A stretch of 64,000 nucleotides of DNA from the NCBI RefSeq assembly GCF_013523055.1, contig NZ_JAAMQM010000003.1, forward strand, positions 62,001-126,000. The letters are read 5' to 3'. This document shows, piece by piece, positions 31,777 through 39,695 of the stretch (the stretch's first letter is position 1; each line of letters begins with the position of its first letter). This DNA comes from Pseudomonas capeferrum. Its GTDB lineage: Bacteria; Pseudomonadota; Gammaproteobacteria; Pseudomonadales; Pseudomonadaceae. The notes under the pieces were generated by a model, which had not been told where the DNA came from, searched no databases, and was given only the letters and a program-made list of their open reading frames with translations. The position numbers and the translations under genes are program-made.

Positions 31777-32942
31777 CCCAACCGACCACCACGACCACCA
31801 CCGCCATTGCCGAAACCCCCGAGGGGGCCACCCCGCCTGCCGCTGCCCTCAGCAAACCGCGCTCGCTGCGCAGGCGCGTGCTCTCATCGTTGATCTTTGC
31901 CAGTGTGGCCATCATCGGTGTGTTGATCGTGCTGTATGCCTGGCAGCTGCCGCCATTCAGCAGCGCCATCGAAAGCACCGAGAACGCCATGGTGCGCGGC
32001 CAGGTCACGATCATCGGGCCGCAGCTCAGCGGCTACGTAGTCGAGGTGCCGGTGCGGGACTTCCAGTTCGTCAAGGCAGGCGACTTGCTGGTGCGTCTCG
32101 ATGACCGCATCTACAGGCAGCGACAGCATCAGGCCCAGGCCCAGCTGGAGCAGCAAAAGGCAGCACTGGCCAATAACCTGCAGCAGCGCAAGAGCGCCGA
32201 GGCCACCATCGTTCAACGCCAGGCGGCGATTGCCGACAACGATGCGCAAGTACGCAAGAGCCACGCCGACCTGCGCCGCAACGAAGAATTGGTCCGTGAT
32301 GGTTCAGTCTCGCGCAGCGACCTGGACGTCACCCGCGCCGCTCATGCACGGGCGGTTGCCGCCCTGGCCCAGGCCAAGGCGGCGCTGGAAATCTCCCGCC
32401 AGGATCTGCAGACGGTGATCGTCAACCGCGCGTCCCTTGAAGCCTCGGTAGAGAATGCCAATGCGTCGGTGGAACTGGCTCGCATCGACCTGGACAATAC
32501 CCGGGTAACCGCACCGCGTGATGGCCAGCTCGGGCAGATCGGCGTTCGGTTGGGAGCCTATGTGAACTCCGGTGCACAATTGATGGCGCTGGTGCCGGAT
32601 GTCCATTGGGTAATGGCCAACATGAAGGAAACCCAGATGGCCACTGTGCGCGTGGGCCAGCCGGTAACCTTTACCGTCGATGCACTGAACCACCTGAAGT
32701 TGCGCGGCCACGTGCAGCGCATCTCGCCGGCCACCGGTTCCGAATTTGCCCTGTTGCAGTCCGATAACGCCACCGGCAACTTCGTCAAGATCGCCCAGCG
32801 TATCCCGGTGCGCATCAGCGTCGATCCCGAGCAACCCGAAGCGCAGCGCTTGCGGCCCGGCATGTCGGTGGTGGTCAGCATCGATACGCAGTTTACGGTG
32901 GAGAGTGATCGCCAGGGCGCTGAAGTCGATGAGCAGCATTGA
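31773..32942 (+). CDS. HlyD/EmrA-family periplasmic adaptor
   Basis: A 389-residue membrane fusion protein. One N-terminal membrane helix (LIFASVAIIGVLIVLYAW, about residues 43-60) is followed by a biotinyl-lipoyl half-motif (GYVVEVPVRDFQFVKAGDLL), a long Ala/Gln/Leu-rich coiled coil (about 115-225) and a beta-barrel part (TRVTAPRDGQLGQIGVRLG). It bridges the MFS pump to an outer-membrane channel that must be encoded elsewhere. Start and stop overlap the pump gene. Confidence 0.9.
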   Translation: MTQPTTTTTTAIAETPEGATPPAAALSKPRSLRRRVLSSLIFASVAIIGVLIVLYAWQLPPFSSAIESTENAMVRGQVTIIGPQLSGYVVEVPVRDFQFVKAGDLLVRLDDRIYRQRQHQAQAQLEQQKAALANNLQQRKSAEATIVQRQAAIADNDAQVRKSHADLRRNEELVRDGSVSRSDLDVTRAAHARAVAALAQAKAALEISRQDLQTVIVNRASLEASVENANASVELARIDLDNTRVTAPRDGQLGQIGVRLGAYVNSGAQLMALVPDVHWVMANMKETQMATVRVGQPVTFTVDALNHLKLRGHVQRISPATGSEFALLQSDNATGNFVKIAQRIPVRISVDPEQPEAQRLRPGMSVVVSIDTQFTVESDRQGAEVDEQH

Positions 32943-33123
32943 CCCCATCACCCGATTACGCCACCAGTGGCGACATGAAGGGGGCTGCACACCACAGGCG
33001 GTGAACGGCGTGTCGAAGGCCAGGCTCATAGAGTCGCGACGATCACCTCCTGCCAGGCTGAATCAAGCAATACCGCGTTCGGTTGCGCGAGCCGAGCGAC
33101 AAGGTGCCCTGGACCTGCAGGCC

Positions 33124-34188
33124 TCACACTTTGCTCAACTCGCCAATCTTCTCCAGCCGGGCACGCACGATATTTCGGCTTATGTTCAATAGCCGCCCGG
33201 TTTGCAACTGATTGCCGTGGCAATAGCGATAGGCCTCACGAAACACGGTTTCCTCGATATGCTCGTAAAGGTCCGGCACATTCTGCTCGAACAACGCCAA
33301 CAAGGCGCTTTCCAGGTTGGGCGGCGAGGCGATCAGCGTGGGCGCAGCGACTTGGCTGGCCTGTGCCGTAAGCGACCCCTGCGGCCTCATGTCCACCAGG
33401 TGCAAGTCCGCGGGTGCGACCACCTGCTGCCTGCATACCAGCAAGGCGTGGTGGATCGCATTTTCCAGTTCGCGAATGTTGCCCGGCCAGCTGTGCGCCA
33501 GCAACTTGCGCTCGGTATCCGGACTCAGTGACGCCCGCTCGTAACCCAGCCGCCGGCAATGCTCTTCGATGAAGAATTCCGCCAGCGGCAGGATGTCGCC
33601 GGGCCGCTCGCGCAGCGGCGGCAGGCGGATGGTCGCTACGTGCAGGCGGTAGAACAGGTCCTCGCGAAAGTGCCCCGCCACCACTGCGTCGGCCAGGTTG
33701 ACGTTGGTCGCGGCAACCAGCCGTACGTTGATGGGTATGGGGGTGCGTGAGCCAAGGCGCACGACTTCACGTTCCTGCAGCACACGCAGCAACTTGACTT
33801 GGATATTCAGGGGCAGGTCACCGATCTCGTCGAGAAACAGGGTGCCGCCGTTGGCTGTTTCGAACCAGCCCGCCTTGGTGGTGGTGGCGCCGGTGAAGGC
33901 GCCTTTCTCGTGGCCGAACAGCTCGCTTTCCACCAGGGTTTCGGCGAACGCGCCGCAGTTGACGGCCACGAATGGCTCGCGGCCACGGCGGCTGAGGTGG
34001 TGGATATGGCGGGCGACAAGCTCCTTGCCTGTGCCTGTTTCTCCGATTATCAGGGTATTGGCTTCGCTAGGCGCCAGGCGCTCGATGCGGCTGAGCAGCT
34101 CCTGGGAGCGTGGATCCTTGAACACAAGCACGGTGGCACGTACCGACTTGGTCAGCTCTCGAGCATTGGGGTGGGTGATCAGCGACAT
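33124..34188 (-). CDS. Sigma54-dependent activator, SfnR-like
   Basis: A 354-residue enhancer-binding protein with no N-terminal sensor domain. The AAA+ domain starts almost at once: Walker A GETGTGKE (49-56), the sigma54-contacting GAFTGA loop (96-101) and Walker B TLFLDE (116-121). A Fis-type helix-turn-helix closes the protein ([22 protein letters not shown]). This layout matches SfnR, which switches on organosulfur use in sulfate-starved P. putida. With no sensor domain, its level rather than a ligand would set activity. It is divergent from the sulfur operons, and five -24/-12 promoters occur in the next 28 kb, so it is probably their activator. Confidence 0.87.
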   Translation of the reverse strand: MSLITHPNARELTKSVRATVLVFKDPRSQELLSRIERLAPSEANTLIIGETGTGKELVARHIHHLSRRGREPFVAVNCGAFAETLVESELFGHEKGAFTGATTTKAGWFETANGGTLFLDEIGDLPLNIQVKLLRVLQEREVVRLGSRTPIPINVRLVAATNVNLADAVVAGHFREDLFYRLHVATIRLPPLRERPGDILPLAEFFIEEHCRRLGYERASLSPDTERKLLAHSWPGNIRELENAIHHALLVCRQQVVAPADLHLVDMRPQGSLTAQASQVAAPTLIASPPNLESALLALFEQNVPDLYEHIEETVFREAYRYCHGNQLQTGRLLNISRNIVRARLEKIGELSKV

Positions 34189-34306
34189 GGGGCTTTCCTG
34201 GCAGTTGGAGCGCGTTCCAATAGTGCATGAAACAAATTAGATCAAAAAATTATTAATTAATATTTATATATTCATTTATGGAATATATGAGTTTTCAGCA
34301 GTTGAC

Positions 34307-34355
34307 TGCTGCTGGAGCAGCAACGCACCAGCACTCCCCTGCATGCCAACCAGCA
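34307..34355. promoter_or_regulatory. Candidate SfnR-type enhancer sites (locus 1)
   Basis: A perfect TGCTGC-TGGA-GCAGCA palindrome at 34307-34322, and a weaker one (TGCATG-CCAA-CCAGCA) 33 bp further at 34340-34355. The -24/-12 promoter starts 79 bp downstream of the second. Confidence 0.6.
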
Positions 34356-34433
34356 GGCAAGGACCCCTCCACCACGCCCTCTTCATGACTGAAAACCATG
34401 CCCCTCAAGGCCTGCAGCCCATGTTCAGGAAAA

Positions 34434-34449
34434 TGGCATGCATTTCGCT
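34434..34449 (+). promoter_or_regulatory. Sigma54 promoter of the SsuA-like operon
   Basis: TGGCATGCATTTCGCT: GG and GC elements separated by exactly ten bases, with two departures from the TGGCACG-N4-TTGCW consensus. It predicts a start about 60 bases before the gene at 34521. Confidence 0.6.
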
Positions 34450-34520
34450 CCTGCTCTCACAACGCCTGGTCCGCTCAAGTATGCGGTCTGGGCCTGTTGA
34501 ATCATTGCCTGGAGCCGCAC

Positions 34521-35594
34521 ATGAACAATCTTTGGCGTCACGGCCTGGCCCTGCTGAGCGGCCTGCTCTTCAGCCTGACCGCACTGGCCGCTGAACCACC
34601 GGCAGCGGTGCGCATCGCTATCGTCGCTTTCACCCAGGGCGGAGCGCCGGTATTCGGTGGTATTCCCGGGCGCGTGATCGAAGAAGGCTGGCTTGAACAG
34701 CAACTGGTCGCTCGTGGCGTACATCTGCAGTGGACCGCACTGCCTCATGCAGGCGCTGGCCCGCAAATCAACGAGGGTTTCAGCAACAACAGCCTGGACT
34801 TTGCCGTACGTGGCGATCTGCCTTCGGTGATCGCCGGGGCCGGTCAAGTGCCAGGCAAGCTGATCGTGCCAGGCGGTAACGGCAACAATATCTACTTGGT
34901 GGTGCCGGCCGATTCCCCGGTGCATAGCATCCAGGACCTCAAAGGCAAACGCCTGGCACTGCACCGTGGACGCCCCTGGGAGTTCGCTTTCAACAACTTT
35001 CTCGCCAGCCAAGGGCTGAAACTCACCGACTTCAAGATCGCCAACCTCAATCCGCAGGTGGGCGCCGCAGCCGTGTCGGCCGGCAAGGTCGATGCGGCGG
35101 TGCTGCTCAATGAGGCCTACGCCCTCGAAGACAAAGGCGTGGCACGCATTCTCTGGTCGACCAAGCAAGGCGCCAATGACTGGCGGCTGGTTTCCGACCT
35201 GTGGAGTACGGACGCATTCGTCGAGCAGTACCCGGAGCTGACGCAGCTGGTAGCCACCGCCTGGGTCCGCGCGGCCTGGTGGATTTCCCAGGAGCAGAAC
35301 CGCGACGCCTATTACGCGCTGTCGTCCCGTGCTGGCGTCGCCGAAAGCGTGCTGCGCCGTGACGACCAGGACGACCCCGTGGCCTGGAAGGCTCGCTGGG
35401 CGCCTAAGAGCGATACCCAGCTCAAGGCCCATTACGACGCCCTGGGCCAGTACGCCTTGGACAACCGGCTGATTCGCACGCCCTACGACATCGCTGCGGA
35501 CCTGGCCACAGGCTTCACCCGCCAGGCACTGATCGACCTGCAACTCACCCACTACTGGCCGTCCCTGGACGCTCAACTCAGCCAACAACCTTGA
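34521..35594 (+). CDS. Periplasmic sulfonate-type binding protein (SsuA-like)
   Basis: A 357-residue exported binding protein. A signal peptide covers about residues 1-24 (LLFSLTALAAE). The mature part is SsuA-like: an early AIVAFTQGGAPVFGG stretch, GKLIVPGGNGNNIYLVV, then DLKGKRLALHRGRPWEFAF, which is the substrate-loop region. The ATG at 34521 has GGAG at good spacing; the longer frame is not used. No SsuB or SsuC gene lies nearby, so it must share a transporter encoded elsewhere or have another role. First gene of a rightward sulfur operon. Confidence 0.82.
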   Translation: MNNLWRHGLALLSGLLFSLTALAAEPPAAVRIAIVAFTQGGAPVFGGIPGRVIEEGWLEQQLVARGVHLQWTALPHAGAGPQINEGFSNNSLDFAVRGDLPSVIAGAGQVPGKLIVPGGNGNNIYLVVPADSPVHSIQDLKGKRLALHRGRPWEFAFNNFLASQGLKLTDFKIANLNPQVGAAAVSAGKVDAAVLLNEAYALEDKGVARILWSTKQGANDWRLVSDLWSTDAFVEQYPELTQLVATAWVRAAWWISQEQNRDAYYALSSRAGVAESVLRRDDQDDPVAWKARWAPKSDTQLKAHYDALGQYALDNRLIRTPYDIAADLATGFTRQALIDLQLTHYWPSLDAQLSQQP

Positions 35595-35605
35595 GAGCAT
35601 CACAC

Positions 35606-36829
35606 ATGAAACTGCCTGCTTCAGTCGTTTTCGGCTTCAGCGCCCTGGCCTTTTCCATAGGCGTCCTGGCCGCGGACAGCCATGCCCCGAAACCCGACCC
35701 GCAACAGGGCGACGGACGTGTCTCGAGCTTCTACACCTGGACCAAGGCGATCCCCGCCATCCTCGGCAAACTGCTGCGCAGCGAACCGCTGGAGCAGGCC
35801 CTGAGTCTGCCCAACGCCGCCAGTGCGCAACGCATTCTCTACACCTCGCTCGACGGCATCGACGGCAAGTCGCCAATCGTGGTCTCGGGCGCACTGTTCA
35901 TTCCCAAGGGCAAGGCGCCAGCCGGCGGCTGGCCAGTTGCCAGCTGGGGCCACGGCACCGTCGGTATCGCGGATATCTGCGCACCGTCCTGGGCAGGCCG
36001 GTCATACCGAGATGTGCAATACCTCAATCGCTGGCTCGAGGAGGGCTATGCCATCGTCGCCACCGATTACCAGGGCCTGGGCGTACCGGGTGGCCATCCG
36101 CTGCTGAACAACCGCATGGCGGCCTACGGCATTCTCGATGCGGCCAAGGCAGTGGTCGCAGGCGTGCCAGGGCTGGCTGACAAAGTGCTGATCATCGGCC
36201 AGTCGCAGGGCGGTGCTGGAGCCTTTGCCGCCGGTGCCTACGCGGCGACCTATGCCCCCGACCTGGGAGTCAAGGGCAGCATCGGCACCGGCGTGATCTA
36301 TACCGTGGGTTCGAAGAACGTCGGCGAACAGGATAAGAACAAGGTCGATCCGGCCCTGGCCTACGGTTTCTATAGCCTGCTCGCCGCCCAGCAGTACGAC
36401 CCCAGTATCGATCCGCGCGACTTCTACACCGACAAGGCGCTGCCGCTGTTCGAGCAGGCGCGCACCAGTTGCCTGTCTTCGCTGGTCAGCGACGTGGTCG
36501 GCAGCGGTCTGACCCCAGCCAATGCCAAGAAGGACTACCAGGGAGACAAACTCAAGCCCTGGCTGGCGCAGGTGTCGTACCCGACTCTCAAGCTGGCCCA
36601 GCCGATCTTCATCGGCACTGGCGCCGAGGACAAGACCCCCACCGCCGCGACCCAGGTCGCGCTGATGCAGGACGCCTGCAAGGCAGGTTCCGTGGTGCAG
36701 GGGCATCTGTACAAGGGCCTGGGGCATAGCGAAACGGTCAACGCCTCGCTCAAGGACTCGATCCCCTTCGCCCGCCAGGTGATCAGCGGCCAGCCGGTCA
36801 CCCCCAATTGCAGCCCTGCCGTTCAGTAA
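35606..36829 (+). CDS. Exported alpha/beta hydrolase, secretory lipase-like
   Basis: A 407-residue protein with a signal peptide (about 1-22, ending VLAAD) and an alpha/beta-hydrolase core like the secretory lipase (LIP) family: WGHGTVGIADICAPS (oxyanion region), VATDYQGLGVPG, the nucleophile elbow GQSQGG with Ser200, TGAEDKT as a likely acid region, and GLGHSET with the catalytic-type His. The ATG at 35606 lies 11 bases after the upstream stop. In this operon it might hydrolyse an ester to free a sulfonate or sulfur-containing acid; this is inference. Confidence 0.75.
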   Translation: MKLPASVVFGFSALAFSIGVLAADSHAPKPDPQQGDGRVSSFYTWTKAIPAILGKLLRSEPLEQALSLPNAASAQRILYTSLDGIDGKSPIVVSGALFIPKGKAPAGGWPVASWGHGTVGIADICAPSWAGRSYRDVQYLNRWLEEGYAIVATDYQGLGVPGGHPLLNNRMAAYGILDAAKAVVAGVPGLADKVLIIGQSQGGAGAFAAGAYAATYAPDLGVKGSIGTGVIYTVGSKNVGEQDKNKVDPALAYGFYSLLAAQQYDPSIDPRDFYTDKALPLFEQARTSCLSSLVSDVVGSGLTPANAKKDYQGDKLKPWLAQVSYPTLKLAQPIFIGTGAEDKTPTAATQVALMQDACKAGSVVQGHLYKGLGHSETVNASLKDSIPFARQVISGQPVTPNCSPAVQ

Positions 36830-36841
36830 GGAAACCCGCCC

Positions 36842-38041
36842 ATGAGCATCGAGTTCTTCACCCGCCTGCCGCTGCATGGCGAAACCCAGTTCCTCCCGGG
36901 CGACCCGCGCAACCGCGGCGACTGGCATGCCGGCGGTCCCAGCACGGGCGCGGTGTCTGGGTTCGCCGTGGGCGATCACTTCACCTATATCGACTACCTC
37001 GGGCAGATCGCCCGCGCGGCGGAAATCAACGGCTTCGGTGGTGCGTTGATGGTCAATGCGCCCAGCGGCGAAGAGCCGTGGACGGTATGTTCGCTGCTGG
37101 CCCGGGAAACCCGCACGCTGAAGTTCGTTACAGCGTTCCAGCCCTATCACTACACGCCCTGGGTGGCTGTGCAGCAGGCCGCGACCTATCAGCGCGCCAC
37201 CGGCAACCGGCTGGTGTGGAACATCATCAGCGGTGGTTCCGACGCCCTCCAGCGCCAGGTCGGCGACTTCGAAGGGCACGACGAGCGCTATGCCCGCGCC
37301 ACCGAGTTCATGGACCTGGTCCGGGGCTATTGGCACAACGAGCAGTTCCACTACGAGGGCACCTACTACCGCGCCGACGGCGGCGGCCTGCGTGGTCCCC
37401 TGAAAAAAGCCGAGCTGCCATTGATCTGCACCGCCGGTTCCTCGGCGGCGGCGCGAGCGTTCGCCGCCAAGCATGCGGACTTCTACCTGATGCGCGCCGA
37501 ACATCCGGACGAGATCGCCGCGCTCATCGCCGACATACGCGCCCGTGCGTTGAAGTGGGGCCGCACGGACATCCGCTTCGGCCTGTCCATCGATGTGATT
37601 GCCCGCGAAAGCGAAGAGGCTGCGCTGGCCGAGGCCAAGCGCTTCTTCGACGAGGGCGTGGCCAAGGGCACGGTCAGGGCCCGCGCCGCCCACGCCGGCC
37701 TGCGCACGGCACGCAAGCTGAGTTACGAGCATGGCTACAGCGATGACGACGAGCAGCAGGCCTTCGACGACTTCTTCATCCACCCCAATGTGTGGACCGG
37801 CTTCGGCTACATCGGCATCCCGCCGGGCTGCGCGCTGGTGGGTAGCTACACCAATGTGGTGGCGCGTATCCGTGAGTACCACGGTATCGGCATCGACCTG
37901 TTCTTCCTGGCCGGCTATCCGCACCTGGAGGAGGCCTATCGCATCGGCGAACACATCCTGCCGCACTTCCGTGGCGAACGGGCCGCCCTGACCCGGGCAG
38001 CGCAGACACCCGTGCAACTGCACGCAACCAACGGAGCCTGA
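36842..38041 (+). CDS. LLM-class flavin monooxygenase (SsuD type), copy 1
   Basis: A 399-residue bacterial-luciferase-like monooxygenase that would use reduced FMN and oxygen to cut a C-S bond. It resembles SsuD: FFTRLPLHGE at the start, FTYIDYLGQIARAAEINGF, NRLVWNIISGGSD (FMN-phosphate region), DERYARATEFMDLV, and near the end VGSYTNVVARIREYHGIGIDLFFLAGYPHLEEAYRIGE. The operon neighbours are SBP genes. The NAD(P)H-FMN reductase partner is not encoded in the window. Confidence 0.88.
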   Translation: MSIEFFTRLPLHGETQFLPGDPRNRGDWHAGGPSTGAVSGFAVGDHFTYIDYLGQIARAAEINGFGGALMVNAPSGEEPWTVCSLLARETRTLKFVTAFQPYHYTPWVAVQQAATYQRATGNRLVWNIISGGSDALQRQVGDFEGHDERYARATEFMDLVRGYWHNEQFHYEGTYYRADGGGLRGPLKKAELPLICTAGSSAAARAFAAKHADFYLMRAEHPDEIAALIADIRARALKWGRTDIRFGLSIDVIARESEEAALAEAKRFFDEGVAKGTVRARAAHAGLRTARKLSYEHGYSDDDEQQAFDDFFIHPNVWTGFGYIGIPPGCALVGSYTNVVARIREYHGIGIDLFFLAGYPHLEEAYRIGEHILPHFRGERAALTRAAQTPVQLHATNGA

Positions 38042-38045
38042 GCCC

Positions 38046-39599
38046 ATGGCCAGCGACGGTTATCCACTCAGCCGACGCAGCTTCCTCGGCAACGCCAGCC
38101 TGCTGGCCGGCGGCTTGCTGGCCGGCTGCGGCCCGAGCGACAGCCCAGTTAACGCAGTTGCCGATCAGCCGCGCCATGGCGGACGTCTGCGCCTGGGCAT
38201 CATCGATGGCAACCAGAGCGGCAACCTTGACGCTCACAAACCTGTCGGCAGCGGCATCGTCCGCGGCTTCGCCCTGTACAGCAAGCTGTGGGAGTGGGAC
38301 GAGCAGATGCAGCCGCGCCTGGCCCTGGCCGAGTTCGCCGAGCCCAACGCCGACGCCAGCGGCTGGACACTGCGGCTCAAGCCGGACCTGGAATTCCACC
38401 ACGGCAAGACCATCGATGCCGATGACCTGATCTTCTCCATCCGCCGCCTGACCGATCCACAACTGGCCTCGCCCTATGCGGCGCTGCTGCACTGGGTTGA
38501 CCGTGACAACCTGATCAAGCTCGATGACCGTACCGTACGCCTGGCTTTTCGTGAGGGGCGCAGCTACCTGCCTTTGCCCGAGACCTGGGTCAACTTCGGC
38601 GGCATCGTGCCGGTGGACTATCACCCGGTGAGCAATCCGGTCGGTGCCGGGCCCTACAAGCTCAAGAGCTTCACCCCAGGCCAGCGCTCGCTGTTCACCC
38701 GCTTTGACAATTACTACAAGCCCGGCAAGCCGTATGCCGACGAACTGGAGATCATCGACTTCAAGGACCAGACCGGTCGCCTGGCAGCCCTGCGCGCCGG
38801 GCAGATCGATATGGCCAACGTGATGTCCACCGAGCACCTGCAAGTCCTTCAGGCCGACCCGCGCCTGCGCCTGCTGAAATCGGTCAGTGGCAACTGGTTG
38901 TCATTCGACATGAACACGTCCAGGGCGCCGTTCGACGATCCGCGGGTACGCGAGGCGTTCCGTCTGCTGGCGGATCGCGACGAGCTGGTGCGTCGGGCAC
39001 TCAACGGCCAGGGACGGGTGGCCAACGACCTCTACGCGCCATTCGACCCGACGTTCGACCACAGCCTGGGACCACGCCCGCATGACCCCCAGCGGGCGGC
39101 ACGGTTGCTGCGTGAGGCCGGACACGAGCAGCTTGAAGTCGAGCTCGTGACCACGCCAGGGCCGGGGCTTGCTTCGGCCCTGGTACTGGCCGAGCAGGCA
39201 CGGCGCATCGGTGTGACGATCAAGGTCCGCCAGGTAGATCTGGCGACGTTCCAGGGGCCGCAGCGCGACGATTGGACCCTGAGCACCGGTGGCAGCATCG
39301 GCGCGCCATTCCTGGCCAGCGCAATCCACACCGACGCGCCCTTCGCCGTGGCCAACAAGACCCACTTCCACGACCCCGAATTCAGCGAAGCCTTTCTCGC
39401 TGCCATGGCCCAGCCGGACCTGGACAAACGCAAGGCCTTGGTGCACCGCGCCCAACGCATCCAGTACGAACGCGGCGGCATGCTGATCTGGGGCTACGTC
39501 GACCTGCTCGACAGCGTCAGTACCCGCGTGGGCGGAGCGCTGGCAGAGCAGTCGCTGTTCAGTACCTGGCGCTTCGAGAGCCTCTGGTTGAACGCGTGA
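38046..39599 (+). CDS. Family 5 ABC substrate-binding lipoprotein, copy 1
   Basis: A 517-residue binding protein of the dipeptide/nickel (SBP_bac_5) family. A twin-arginine signal (LSRRSFLGNAS) and lipobox (LLAGC) mark a Tat-exported lipoprotein. The mature part shows GGRLRLGIIDG, EFHHGKTIDADDLIFSIRRL and NPVGAGPYKLKSF, typical of this family. It is clearly paralogous to the SBP at 47485 along its whole length (for example NLDAHKPVG and ERGGMLIWG/ERGGLLIWG), which sits with the permeases. With no permease of its own nearby, it may feed the same permease pair. Confidence 0.88.
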   Translation: MASDGYPLSRRSFLGNASLLAGGLLAGCGPSDSPVNAVADQPRHGGRLRLGIIDGNQSGNLDAHKPVGSGIVRGFALYSKLWEWDEQMQPRLALAEFAEPNADASGWTLRLKPDLEFHHGKTIDADDLIFSIRRLTDPQLASPYAALLHWVDRDNLIKLDDRTVRLAFREGRSYLPLPETWVNFGGIVPVDYHPVSNPVGAGPYKLKSFTPGQRSLFTRFDNYYKPGKPYADELEIIDFKDQTGRLAALRAGQIDMANVMSTEHLQVLQADPRLRLLKSVSGNWLSFDMNTSRAPFDDPRVREAFRLLADRDELVRRALNGQGRVANDLYAPFDPTFDHSLGPRPHDPQRAARLLREAGHEQLEVELVTTPGPGLASALVLAEQARRIGVTIKVRQVDLATFQGPQRDDWTLSTGGSIGAPFLASAIHTDAPFAVANKTHFHDPEFSEAFLAAMAQPDLDKRKALVHRAQRIQYERGGMLIWGYVDLLDSVSTRVGGALAEQSLFSTWRFESLWLNA

Positions 39600-39695
39600 A
39601 ACGCTAGCAAGGGCTATGCCTGCCCATCCCTAACCGCAGGCGCGGCTGCGCCCTCGTTCTTTCCATTTCCCCCGATCCTGACGAGGCCCAGCCCC

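Larger units (their letters stand above)
34189..34520. promoter_or_regulatory. Divergent control region of the SfnR-like gene and first sulfur operon
   Basis: A 332-base region with an unusually AT-rich core (about 34215-34290). GATCAAAAAATTA at 34240-34252 is one mismatch from the IHF consensus. The enhancer-like palindromes (34307) and the -24/-12 promoter (34434) listed separately lie to its right. AGGAAAG precedes the leftward ATG. Confidence 0.6.

Noticed and set aside
36002..38047. 681-codon open frame on the minus strand
   Set aside because: Opposite the hydrolase and LLM genes; shadow frame.
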